From: CAYXBG01 sp964463145
GTDB taxonomy: Bacteria > Acidobacteriota > UBA6911 > RPQK01 > CBDAPI01
Assembly: GCA_964463145.1 (NCBI GenBank)
Contig: CAYXBG010000032.1
Location: forward strand, 1-16,870
DNA length: 16,870 bases
Reading direction: 5' to 3'
Within the stretch, counting starts at the first letter, position 1. Every line of letters starts with the position of its first letter. The notes below the pieces were generated by a model. That model did not search any database. It saw only the letters and a program-made list of their open reading frames with translations, and was not told where the DNA came from. Positions 7,741 through 15,526 of this stretch are shown piece after piece. Both the position numbers and the translations under genes were made by a program.

Positions 7741-8316
7741 GTGCAGTGCACATTCTTGAAGTCAGTGACTTCTGCCCCTGTGGTTAAGTACGACGCATCT
7801 CCTTGTTTACCGAAGATTACTTTTGCTGGTCGGTCGAATGTGGGGAAGTCGAGTCTTCTCAATAGTCTAATAGGTAGAAAGAAGATGGCGAGGACAAGTT
7901 CTAGGCCGGGTCGAACGCAGGCTATCAACCTTTTCAACATTGAAGATCGTTGGATTTTTGCAGATTTGCCTGGTTATGGATTTGCCCGTGCACCCAAAAA
8001 TGTACGTCGAGAATGGAAGGAACTCATTGAGACGTTTCTAGAGTCAGACAGGTCGATCCGACTGGCTATTTTCATCCTTGACGCCAGACACGAGCCGAGC
8101 CATTTGGATTTCTTGATGCATGATTACCTAAAGGCTTGCGCGATTCCGACGCAGGTGGTCGCGACTAAGATCGATAAACTTGGATCCAGTCGGCGCCCTA
8201 GAGCGTTACAACAGATAAAAAAGAAGCTAAGTATTGAATCTCTTGTGGCCTATTCCTCGGTCTCTGGAGAAGGGAAAAAACAATTATGGAGAAATATCAA
8301 TGAGGTCCAACTATGA
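7741..8316 (+). CDS. engB: EngB/YsxC/YihA, ribosome-assembly GTPase
   Basis: Small TRAFAC-class GTPase needed for late assembly of the 50S ribosomal subunit and normal division. The 191-residue protein shows all the G motifs: GRSNVGKSS (30-38), the G2 threonine in GRTQ (Thr59), DLPGYG (75-80, the family signature), TKIDK (142-146) and SSVSGEG (172-178). The length fits the family. GTG at 7741 is the only usable start, since a TAA lies in frame at 7705-7707. There is no clear Shine-Dalgarno sequence. The last codons overlap the rho start by four bases (ATGA at 8313-8316), which implies translational coupling with rho. Confidence 0.95.
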   Translation: MQCTFLKSVTSAPVVKYDASPCLPKITFAGRSNVGKSSLLNSLIGRKKMARTSSRPGRTQAINLFNIEDRWIFADLPGYGFARAPKNVRREWKELIETFLESDRSIRLAIFILDARHEPSHLDFLMHDYLKACAIPTQVVATKIDKLGSSRRPRALQQIKKKLSIESLVAYSSVSGEGKKQLWRNINEVQL

Positions 8317-9593
8317 GTGAGGTAGAGATCTCAGAGTCGCTGAATATCAAAGAGCTCAAGGATTTAAAGATTCAACCCTTGAACCAGATCGCAAAGGAAT
8401 TAGGAATTACTGGCGCGACTGGAATGCGCAAGCAGGAGCTGATTTTCCAGATCCTAAAGGCACAGACAGAACGCAGCGGATTAATATTTTCAGAAGGCGT
8501 TTTGGAGACCCTGCCCGATGGGTTTGGTTTTCTGCGAGCCCCCGAGTACAACTATCTGCCTGGGCCAGACGACATTTATGTGTCTCCATCCCAGATCCGG
8601 AAATTTGATCTGCACACTGGGGATACAGTTTCTGGTCAGGTGCGTCCCCCCAAGGAAGGTGAACGATACTTTGCTTTGATAAAAGTTGAGGCTCTAAACT
8701 TTGAACATCCCGATGTCGCGAGAGACAGAACCTTTTTTGAAAACTTGACGCCTATTTACCCAGATAAAAGGCTCGATTTGGAGACTGATAAAGAAAATTT
8801 GAGTGGGCGTGTGATGGACCTACTGACTCCGATCGGGCAAGGACAGCGTGGTCTTATCGTTTCTCCCCCTCGCGCAGGTAAGACGATGATATTGCAGAGT
8901 CTTGCTAACTCCATTACAGCTAACCAACCGGACTGTGTCTTAATTGTCCTGCTTATAGACGAAAGGCCGGAAGAAGTAACGGATATGCAGAGGTCAGTTG
9001 TGGGAGAAGTAGTCAGTTCTACTTTTGATGAACCTGCGACTCGCCATGTTCAGGTTGCGGAGATGGTACTAGAGAAGGCGAAAAGATTGGTTGAGCACAA
9101 GAAAGATGTGGTGATTCTGCTTGATTCTATTACTCGTCTAGCTCGAGCCTACAATGCGATTGTCCCACCTTCGGGTAAGGTCCTGTCAGGTGGGGTCGAC
9201 TCCAATGCATTGCAGCGTCCTAAAAGGTTTTTTGGGGCCGCTCGCAACATTGAAGAGGGGGGGAGTCTAACCATCATGGCGACGGCATTGGTCGATACGG
9301 GGAGTCGCATGGACGATGTTATTTTTGAGGAATTTAAAGGCACAGGCAACATGGAACTCCATCTAGACCGTAAACTGGTAGACAAGAGAGTTTTTCCTGC
9401 AATTGACATTAATCGCTCTGGCACACGTAAGGAAGATCTCTTGCTTAGTAAAGAGGAATTGAACCGTGTTTGGGTGCTACGAAAGGTCTTAAACCCGCTG
9501 TCTGTAACAGAGTCTATGGAGCTCCTGCTCGAAAAGCTCAGCAAGGCGGAGAGCAACACAGATTTTCTAAATGCGATGTCCGGAGGTAACTAA
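8313..9593 (+). CDS. rho: Transcription termination factor Rho
   Basis: Hexameric RNA-dependent ATPase that ends transcription of untranslated RNA. The 426-residue protein has the N-terminal helical domain (about 10-50), the RNA-binding OB fold with the RNP1-like DGFGFLR (69-75), Walker A SPPRAGKT (184-191), Walker B VVILLD (266-271), the secondary-site Q loop around VLSGGVDSNALQRPKRFF (290-307) and the R loop EEFKGTGNMEL (339-349). The P-loop has Arg at the position of the first Lys in E. coli PPKAGKT, and the invariant Lys190-Thr191 is kept. There is no long low-complexity insert of the actinobacterial type. Its ATG overlaps the engB stop, so the two are translated from one message. Confidence 0.97.
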   Translation: MSEVEISESLNIKELKDLKIQPLNQIAKELGITGATGMRKQELIFQILKAQTERSGLIFSEGVLETLPDGFGFLRAPEYNYLPGPDDIYVSPSQIRKFDLHTGDTVSGQVRPPKEGERYFALIKVEALNFEHPDVARDRTFFENLTPIYPDKRLDLETDKENLSGRVMDLLTPIGQGQRGLIVSPPRAGKTMILQSLANSITANQPDCVLIVLLIDERPEEVTDMQRSVVGEVVSSTFDEPATRHVQVAEMVLEKAKRLVEHKKDVVILLDSITRLARAYNAIVPPSGKVLSGGVDSNALQRPKRFFGAARNIEEGGSLTIMATALVDTGSRMDDVIFEEFKGTGNMELHLDRKLVDKRVFPAIDINRSGTRKEDLLLSKEELNRVWVLRKVLNPLSVTESMELLLEKLSKAESNTDFLNAMSGGN

Positions 9594-9624
9594 AGGCGGG
9601 TGCGTTTTTTCGGCATACACGTCC

Positions 9625-9665
9625 CCAAATTGGATTTCTTCCCAATAATGTTGGCATTTTTATTT
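9625..9665 (+). terminator. Weak hairpin and T-run between rho and trpG
   Basis: Two CCAA/TTGG elements follow each other: CCAA-A-TTGG (9625-9633) and CCAA-TAATG-TTGG (9642-9654), the latter followed by CATTTTTATTT. The first TTGG can also pair with the second CCAA (ATTGG 9629-9633 with CCAAT 9642-9646), giving mutually exclusive structures. The stems are only 4-5 base pairs, so this is at best a weak terminator for rho or a minor attenuator for trpG. Confidence 0.2.
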
Positions 9666-9688
9666 CTGTTGTTTTTCTTGTGCAAGTT

Positions 9689-9696
9689 AGAGGAAG
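9689..9696 (+). promoter_or_regulatory. Ribosome binding site deciding the trpG GTG start
   Basis: AGAGGAAG ends 7 bases before the GTG at 9704. An earlier in-frame GTG at 9680 has no such site and would place this sequence inside the gene. Confidence 0.6.
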
Positions 9697-9703
9697 TGAG
9701 CCG

Positions 9704-10327
9704 GTGAGGGTACTGCTCATCGATAACTACGATAGCTTTAGCTACAACCTAGTCCAATATTTTAAAGAGTTGGGATGCGAGGCTAAGGTTCTTAGAAACG
9801 ATGATCTCGAGCTGGAGGAAATTGCGGCCCTGAGTCCGGACCGTATCGTGATCTCCCCAGGACCGGGAATGCCGGCTGACGCAGGTGTCTGTTGTCATGT
9901 GGTTAAGGAATGGGCAGGCCAGATTCCCATCCTAGGAGTATGCCTGGGTCATCAAGTGATCGGAGAGGTATATGGAGCGACGGTAGGGCGAGCAAAGGAG
10001 TTGCGCCATGGCAAAACATCACTTATCTATCACGATTCCGACACGATTTTCACGGGGCTACCTAATCCATTTACGGCAACCCGATATCATTCCCTAGTTG
10101 TTTATGAGCGAAGCTTTCCGGATGACCTTTTGGTCAATGCGTGGACTCAAGACCGAGTAATCATGGGTCTCCGGCATCAAAAGTTTCCAGTGTTCGGTGT
10201 GCAGTTCCACCCAGAATCTATTTTGACGACTTTGGGAAAGAAAATTCTAGAGAACTTCTTATCTCTCGCTGATCTCAATCTCTCTAGTGATAGTGCTGCA
10301 GTGTTTCAAGAATCCAGGAAATGCTAG
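9704..10327 (+). CDS. trpG: Glutamine amidotransferase subunit of anthranilate / aminodeoxychorismate synthase
   Basis: Class I glutaminase that hydrolyses glutamine and passes ammonia to TrpE (tryptophan) or PabB (folate). From the GTG at 9704 it has 207 residues. It opens with VRVLLIDNYDSFSYNLVQY, typical of TrpG/PabA, and has the oxyanion loop SPGPGMP, the nucleophile Cys80 in GVCLGHQ, and His169 and Glu171 in FHPES. The chorismate-binding partner is not in the window. A single copy away from trpE often serves both pathways, as in Bacillus, so trpG and pabA cannot be told apart here. The tail after residue 190 (rich in Ser, ending ESRKC) is slightly longer than usual. It is convergent with guaB. 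Confidence 0.92.
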   Translation: MRVLLIDNYDSFSYNLVQYFKELGCEAKVLRNDDLELEEIAALSPDRIVISPGPGMPADAGVCCHVVKEWAGQIPILGVCLGHQVIGEVYGATVGRAKELRHGKTSLIYHDSDTIFTGLPNPFTATRYHSLVVYERSFPDDLLVNAWTQDRVIMGLRHQKFPVFGVQFHPESILTTLGKKILENFLSLADLNLSSDSAAVFQESRKC

Positions 10328-10383
10328 CTCGTAAATCTAGGGGGGAATCAATGAATTTAAGGGCCTACAGCAGGATTCTTTTT
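10308..10383 (+). terminator. Long-range inverted repeat with T-run after trpG
   Basis: AAGAATCC (10308-10315, inside the last trpG codons) is the exact complement of GGATTCTT (10373-10380), which runs straight into a T-rich tract to 10383. The 57-base loop is long for an intrinsic terminator, though it contains CTAG repeats and could fold further. It is the only terminator-like feature in the 60-base gap between the convergent trpG and guaB ends. Confidence 0.25.
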
Positions 10384-10387
10384 CAGC

Positions 10388-11848
10388 TTAGAAAGTCTCG
10401 ACTCGGTAGTTGGGAGCTTCTTTAGTAACTGCGACATCATGGACATGGGATTCACGAAGACCCAGGTTGGTGATGCGAATGAAGCGTGTGTTGTTCTGTA
10501 ATTCGGGAATTGTATGTACTCCACAATAACCCATACCGGCTTGGATTCCTCCCAGAAGTGTGTGGATTAACGTAGAGAGACTGCCTTTGTAAGGAACTCT
10601 GCCCTCGATGCCTTCCGGGACCAGTTTTTTTTCACTGCTGTTTTCCTGTCCGTAGCGGTCGCGGCTACCCTCTGCCATAGCGCCAAGAGATCCCATGCCT
10701 CGATACGATTTATAACTTCGGTTTTGGTAGAGTACAAGTTCACCTGGCGATTCATCTGTTCCCGCGAAAAGATTCCCAATCATCACGGAACTCGCACCTG
10801 CAGCTAACGCCTTGCTGATGTCTCCGGAGTACTTGATTCCACCATCTGCGATAACGGGCAAATCTAGTTTTCGTGTTACTTCAACAGCATTCATAATGGC
10901 AGTGATTTGAGGCACTCCGGCTCCGCTGACAACGCGAGTCGTACAGATACTCCCAGGCCCCATTCCAATTTTAATAGCATCGGCACCTGCGTCATGCAAT
11001 TCTTTGGCTGCTTCGCTACTGGCAATGTTACCGGCTACCACATCTGCATTTTTAAGAGTTTTTTTCAATGTGCGAATGGCATCAACGACTCGTGTCGTAT
11101 GGCCATGAGCAGTGTCGATTGCAATTACGTCCACTCCTACGCTCTCCAATTCCAGGGCACGTTCATGAAAGTCGCCAGTAGCTCCTACTGCCGCTCCGAC
11201 TCTCAGTCGTCCTAGGTTGTCTTTGCAGGCGTTAGGGTAAGCGATTGTTTTCATGATGTCCTTAACCGTGATCATGCCCCGCAGTTTGTAGTTTTTGTCT
11301 ACAACCAAAAGCTTTTCGATTCGATGTTCATGAAGTTTACGCTTTGCTTTTTCTAGATTGATGCCTTCTTTTACCGTTACTAGATTACCAGTAGTCATCA
11401 GTTCTGAGACTTCCTGATCCATATTAGGTTCGAACCTAAGGTCGCGATTAGTTACGATACCAACTAGTTTTCCATCCTTCTCGACGATAGGCACCCCTGA
11501 AATTCGATGACGCTCCATAATCTCAAATACATCCCGGATCAGATGATCTGGGTGCATAGTGATAGGGTTAACGATCATGCCTGACTCAGATTTCTTAACC
11601 TTGTCGGCTTCTAGCCGTTGACCTTCGATGGAAAGATTTCGATGGATAAAACCGAGACCTCCTTCACGGGCGATAGCAACTGCCATGGAAGATTCAGTAA
11701 CCGTATCCATGGCGGAGGAAACCAGAGGTATGTTCAGAGGGATATTTCTAGAAAGAACAGTTGAAAGGTTTGTCTCACCCGGAACAACGTCGCTTCGCCC
11801 AGGCATGAGCAGGACATCATCGAAGGTGAGAGCGACCGGCATCTCCAT
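10388..11848 (-). CDS. guaB: Inosine-5'-monophosphate dehydrogenase
   Basis: Oxidises IMP to XMP with NAD+, the committed step of GMP synthesis. The 486-residue protein is a TIM barrel interrupted by two CBS domains (about 93-205), which in this family bind adenine nucleotides. The catalytic loop GMGPGSICTTR holds Cys302, the phosphate-binding DGGIKYSGD lies at 335-343, and the mobile flap carries Arg398-Tyr399 (SRDRYGQ). The N-terminus (ALTFDDVLLMPGRS) starts at the normal place. A consensus promoter lies directly upstream and no ribosome binding site can be seen, so the message is probably leaderless. guaA is not adjacent. The gene is divergent from secA and convergent with trpG. Confidence 0.97.
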   Translation of the reverse strand: MEMPVALTFDDVLLMPGRSDVVPGETNLSTVLSRNIPLNIPLVSSAMDTVTESSMAVAIAREGGLGFIHRNLSIEGQRLEADKVKKSESGMIVNPITMHPDHLIRDVFEIMERHRISGVPIVEKDGKLVGIVTNRDLRFEPNMDQEVSELMTTGNLVTVKEGINLEKAKRKLHEHRIEKLLVVDKNYKLRGMITVKDIMKTIAYPNACKDNLGRLRVGAAVGATGDFHERALELESVGVDVIAIDTAHGHTTRVVDAIRTLKKTLKNADVVAGNIASSEAAKELHDAGADAIKIGMGPGSICTTRVVSGAGVPQITAIMNAVEVTRKLDLPVIADGGIKYSGDISKALAAGASSVMIGNLFAGTDESPGELVLYQNRSYKSYRGMGSLGAMAEGSRDRYGQENSSEKKLVPEGIEGRVPYKGSLSTLIHTLLGGIQAGMGYCGVHTIPELQNNTRFIRITNLGLRESHVHDVAVTKEAPNYRVETF

Positions 11849-11854
11849 TAACGG

Positions 11855-11883
11855 ATTATAAGGAAGGTCCCAGGGGCTGTCAA
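11855..11883 (-). promoter_or_regulatory. Consensus sigma-70 promoter of guaB, leaderless start
   Basis: On the minus strand TTGACA (11883-11878), a 17-base spacer and TATAAT (11860-11855) match the consensus at 12 of 12 positions. Six bases (CCGTTA) separate the -10 from the ATG, so the usual start point, the seventh base after the -10, is the A of the guaB start codon at 11848. No Shine-Dalgarno sequence could be present in such a message. Confidence 0.85.
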
Positions 11884-11953
11884 TTTGCTCCTAGCAGGCC
11901 TTTGCGGGGTCGAGTAGATAGCCTTGTGTGGCCCGAAAGACCTATGAGATGAC

Positions 11954-11980
11954 TTGTTAGTGTGGTTTCGGTGATAAAAT
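11954..11980 (+). promoter_or_regulatory. Weak candidate promoter for secA
   Basis: TTGTTA (11954-11959) and TAAAAT (11975-11980) are 15 bases apart, short of the optimum. The predicted start would lie about 3 bases before the secA ATG at 11990. GGTGAT (11970-11975) is a good match to the anti-Shine-Dalgarno sequence but lies 14 bases from the ATG, and transcription from this promoter would exclude it. Nothing else in the 141-base guaB-secA gap looks like a better secA promoter. Confidence 0.2.
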
Positions 11981-11989
11981 GATCAAATC

Positions 11990-14671
11990 ATGTTCAATTC
12001 CATCCTCACGAAAATCATGGGCAGTCAGAACGAACGGGAGCTCAAGAGGATAGACCCAATTGTTTCTCGGGTTAATGAATTGGAACATACAACCAAGTCT
12101 CTTTCAGATGCCTCCCTGCTAGCGAAGACTGATGAGTTCAGGAAAAGAGTGAAGGAGGGAGAGAGTCTCGATGACTTACTACCTGAAGCTTTTGCCGTAG
12201 TCAGAGAGGCTAGTTGGCGGACTATTGGTCTTCGTCACTACGATGTTCAACTGATTGGGGGGATTGTTCTCCATAACGGAAAAATCTCAGAAATGAAGAC
12301 AGGAGAAGGGAAGACCCTGGTTTCCACACTTCCTGTCTATCTGAATGCCCTCGAAGGTAGAGGGGTGCATCTGATAACCGTGAACGATTATCTGGCGCGT
12401 CGTGATGCAGAGTGGATGGGCCCGATTTATAAATTTTTGGGCCTAACTGTTGGAGCGATCCAACACGATATGCCGGATGCTGAACGATCGGCCGCCTACC
12501 GTGCAGATGTAACATACGGCACCAATAATGAGTTCGGATTCGATTTTCTGCGTGACAACATGAAGTATTCTCGGGAAGACTGTGTTCAGCGAGGCCATCA
12601 TTTCGCCATTGTTGACGAAGTGGACTCCATTCTAATCGATGAGGCTAGAACGCCTTTGATTATCAGTGGTCCTTCCGACGAGTCTACTGACAAATACTAC
12701 AAAATCAATAAAATCATCCCGAAACTCACCCGAGACCAGGATTACCAGGTCGATGAGAAGGCCCGATCTGTAGTATTGCTCGAAGCTGGCATAGAAAAAG
12801 CCGAAAATGCCTTGGGTATTGGGAATCTTTACGATCCCAGAAATATGGAATTAGTGCACCACGTTCAACAAGGACTAAAAGCACACACCCTCTTCAAACG
12901 TGATGTCGACTATATGGTGAAAGAGTCACAAGTTGTAATAGTGGATGAGTTCACGGGCAGATTAATGCCTGGGCGACGCTATTCGGATGGCTTGCATCAG
13001 GCGCTAGAGGCAAAGGAAGGAGTTCGGATAGAACGAGAAAATCAGACTCTCGCTACAGTAACCTTTCAGAATTATTTTCGTATGTATGAAAAATTGTCTG
13101 GTATGACAGGAACTGCTGAAACTGAGGAGGCCGAATTCGGGAAGATCTATGAACTAGATGTGATGGTAATTCCCACAAATACGCCTCTTATTAGGAACGA
13201 ACATCAGGATGTTATTTACCGAACAGAACGAGAAAAATTCAATGCCATTGCTGATGAGATCGAGGACATGAACAAGGCAGGCAGGCCTGTACTTGTGGGG
13301 ACAACATCGATCGATAAATCTGAGCGTTTAGGACAGGCGCTAAAGCGCCGAGGGATCAAGCATGTAGTTCTGAATGCTAAGTACCACGAACGAGAAGCTG
13401 AGATTATTGCTTTCGCAGGGACAAAGAATGCAGTAACCATTGCAACCAACATGGCGGGTCGAGGTACGGATATTATTCTGGGGGGTAACCCCGATTTCCA
13501 GGCAAAGCTCAACTTAAGGTCTAGAGGCTTGCAGTGGGAAGAAAACCTGACTGAGTATAAGTCTGAATACGACGGATTAAGGCCTTCCTGGGAGAAACTC
13601 CATAATGAAGTTGTGCAGCTCGGAGGGTTGCATATTCTGGGTACAGAGAGGCACGAGTCGAGACGTATAGATAACCAGCTAAGGGGCAGAGCTGGACGAC
13701 AGGGAGATCCTGGTTCCAGCCGATTTTACCTTTCTCTGGAAGATGACCTGATGCGGATTTTCGTCTCGGAGAGAATTGCGGGGGTCATGCAATCTCTTGG
13801 TATGGAAGAAGGGGTGCCCATCGAATCCAGGCTAATAAGTCGCCAAATTGAACGAGCACAGAAAGAGGTTGAAGGGCGGAACTTTGGAATTCGGAAGCAC
13901 CTCTTGGAATACGATGATGTCATGAACAGCCAACGCCAAGAAATTTACCGATTTCGTAGGGAACTGCTGGAAGGAGAAGATCAGCGCGAATACATTCTTG
14001 GATTAGCTAGAGAAATCGCTGTTGAATTAATAGATACCCATGCAGCGAAAGATATGGATCCAAGGGACTGGGAATTGGAAGAGCTTCGGATCAATCTTCA
14101 CCGTATTTTTGCCCAGGATTTACCTGGTAATGTTGATGAACTGAACCACGGCGAACTCAAGGATGAGCTCCTTGAGCGGTTGCAGGAGACCTATGAAAGC
14201 AAGGAAGCTGAGATCGATCGTTTGGGTTCTGGAATAGATACTATGCGTTGGTTTGAAAGGAATATTATGCTTCAAATCATCGATCAGCAGTGGAAAGATC
14301 ACCTTCTGGCCTTGGATCATCTGCGTGAAGGAATAGGTCTTCGAGGATATGGACAGAGAGATCCACTTGTAGAATATAAAAGAGAATCTTTTGAGCTATT
14401 CCAGGATCTTTGGGATCGATCAACTGAGGAAATTGTCAGGATGATCTTTCTACTGAATCCTGTTGCGGATGATTCGGATCTCCGAGATACGTCCCGTCCC
14501 ACTAAATCGCTAAGCTACTCTGGGTCCGCCTCCGCCTCTCTTCCTGCCTCTAATCCGTCGAGAGCTAAGCCAGGTGGTATTGTCTCCAATGTTCCGAAGG
14601 TAGGGCGCAATCAACCATGCCCATGTGGTTCGGGAAAAAAATATAAAAAATGCCACGCCATTGAAACATGA
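11990..14671 (+). CDS. secA: SecA, preprotein translocase ATPase
   Basis: Motor that pushes unfolded preproteins through SecYEG at the inner face of the cytoplasmic membrane. The 893-residue protein has Walker A MKTGEGKT (102-109), the DEVD box in VDEVDSILIDEARTPLIISG (208-227), the preprotein-crosslinking region, the second ATPase domain ending with the GRAGRQGDPGSSRF arginine-finger motif, and the helical scaffold and wing domains. A Ser/Pro-rich linker follows. The C-terminal zinc-binding tail has ligands Cys877, Cys879, Cys888 and His889 (CPCGSGKKYKKCH), usually involved in SecB or ribosome contact. Length is normal. The ATG at 11990 gives the standard N-terminus. It is transcribed alone, divergent from guaB, and ends at a strong terminator. 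Confidence 0.97.
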   Translation: MFNSILTKIMGSQNERELKRIDPIVSRVNELEHTTKSLSDASLLAKTDEFRKRVKEGESLDDLLPEAFAVVREASWRTIGLRHYDVQLIGGIVLHNGKISEMKTGEGKTLVSTLPVYLNALEGRGVHLITVNDYLARRDAEWMGPIYKFLGLTVGAIQHDMPDAERSAAYRADVTYGTNNEFGFDFLRDNMKYSREDCVQRGHHFAIVDEVDSILIDEARTPLIISGPSDESTDKYYKINKIIPKLTRDQDYQVDEKARSVVLLEAGIEKAENALGIGNLYDPRNMELVHHVQQGLKAHTLFKRDVDYMVKESQVVIVDEFTGRLMPGRRYSDGLHQALEAKEGVRIERENQTLATVTFQNYFRMYEKLSGMTGTAETEEAEFGKIYELDVMVIPTNTPLIRNEHQDVIYRTEREKFNAIADEIEDMNKAGRPVLVGTTSIDKSERLGQALKRRGIKHVVLNAKYHEREAEIIAFAGTKNAVTIATNMAGRGTDIILGGNPDFQAKLNLRSRGLQWEENLTEYKSEYDGLRPSWEKLHNEVVQLGGLHILGTERHESRRIDNQLRGRAGRQGDPGSSRFYLSLEDDLMRIFVSERIAGVMQSLGMEEGVPIESRLISRQIERAQKEVEGRNFGIRKHLLEYDDVMNSQRQEIYRFRRELLEGEDQREYILGLAREIAVELIDTHAAKDMDPRDWELEELRINLHRIFAQDLPGNVDELNHGELKDELLERLQETYESKEAEIDRLGSGIDTMRWFERNIMLQIIDQQWKDHLLALDHLREGIGLRGYGQRDPLVEYKRESFELFQDLWDRSTEEIVRMIFLLNPVADDSDLRDTSRPTKSLSYSGSASASLPASNPSRAKPGGIVSNVPKVGRNQPCPCGSGKKYKKCHAIET

Positions 14672-14758
14672 ATCAGGTGGCTTCCTGAATTATGCAAGTA
14701 GAGCCTTAGACGGGACTTGGATCAACGATTGAAATTTTCTAGACCAATGCCCCGTACA

Positions 14759-14783
14759 TTCCTCCTAAGAGGAGGAAGTTTTT
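14759..14783 (+). terminator. Intrinsic terminator of secA
   Basis: TTCCTCCT (14759-14766), a 3-base loop AAG and AGGAGGAA (14770-14777) form a perfect 8-base-pair stem, followed by G and TTTTT (14779-14783). It lies about 90 bases after the secA stop. The opposite strand has no T-run after the hairpin, so it works in the secA direction only. The TAG stop codon of the opposing phosphatase gene (14765-14767) is inside the hairpin. Confidence 0.8.
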
Positions 14784-15526
14784 CGCACCGAGTCGATTAA
14801 CCAGCTAGGATTGTCCAGCATGAGCGGGAGTATTTCTTCGGGCTTGAACTTTTTTGAGAGGTAGGTCCAGGCTGGTCCCAGGTCTGGTCTTCGGGCATGA
14901 GCCCTGTGTCCATCGGATGCTATAACCGAAACAAGATTTTTTTTGAGAAGAGTATGGGCTGTCCGTCTGGTTTTTGACCAAAAGTTTCCTATAAAACTGT
15001 TTGCGTTAACCTGGACGAGACCGCCTTTTTCAATAAATTTTTCAAGGATCATAGGGTTGCGCTGGACAAACTGGTAGCGTTCTGCGTGAGCTAATACGGG
15101 CTGATAACCCTTGTCTCGGATACGTCTTATGATCAAAGAAAAAGGAGTGTTTCCTGTATCGAGGGGGAACTCGACAAGCAGGAATTTACTGTCATTCAAT
15201 GTCAGAATTCGGTTGTTTTCCAGTGCTTCAATGAATTCGATGTTGGCGTAGTTCTCGGCGCCGAGCAGCATTTCTACTTCCTTCAAAGTGGAATGGGATG
15301 GTTGCATAGCGATTTTTTCTAGCCGATTTTTGGTTTGGGTGTAACGCTGACGGACGAGGTCGACATCATTAACCTGAAATGAGCTGTGGAACATATGCGG
15401 TGTAGCGACCATTCTCCTTGTACCGGCCTGATGTGCCATGATTAGCATCTCTGCGGTCTCTTCTATTCTGCTTGGGCCGTCGTCCAAGCCCGGTAGTAGG
15501 TGACAGTGCAAATCGGCAAACTGCAT
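14765..15526 (-). CDS. CpsB/CapC/YwqE-type tyrosine-protein phosphatase (PHP domain)
   Basis: Metal-dependent phosphatase of the PHP superfamily; relatives dephosphorylate the BY-kinase and polymerisation proteins that control capsule or exopolysaccharide synthesis. The 253-residue protein starts with the signature DLHCHLLPGLDDGP (5-18; His7, His9, Asp15). The other probable metal ligands are His44 (ATPH), Glu91 (GAEN), His147 (AHAERY), and Asp205 and His207 (ASDGH). No signal peptide is seen. The ATG at 15526 has AGGA 7 bases upstream. The usual partner tyrosine kinase is not in the window, but the aminotransferase across the gap fits a polysaccharide locus. PHP proteins have other activities (histidinol phosphatase, polymerase PHP), but the signature favours CpsB. 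It ends inside the secA terminator. Confidence 0.85.
   Translation of the reverse strand: MQFADLHCHLLPGLDDGPSRIEETAEMLIMAHQAGTRRMVATPHMFHSSFQVNDVDLVRQRYTQTKNRLEKIAMQPSHSTLKEVEMLLGAENYANIEFIEALENNRILTLNDSKFLLVEFPLDTGNTPFSLIIRRIRDKGYQPVLAHAERYQFVQRNPMILEKFIEKGGLVQVNANSFIGNFWSKTRRTAHTLLKKNLVSVIASDGHRAHARRPDLGPAWTYLSKKFKPEEILPLMLDNPSWLIDSVRKTSSS

Noticed and set aside
13216..13512. 98-codon minus-strand frame within secA, and similar ones within clpX and rho
   Set aside because: They lie wholly inside well-conserved genes on the other strand and have Ser/Arg-rich compositions typical of antisense translation.
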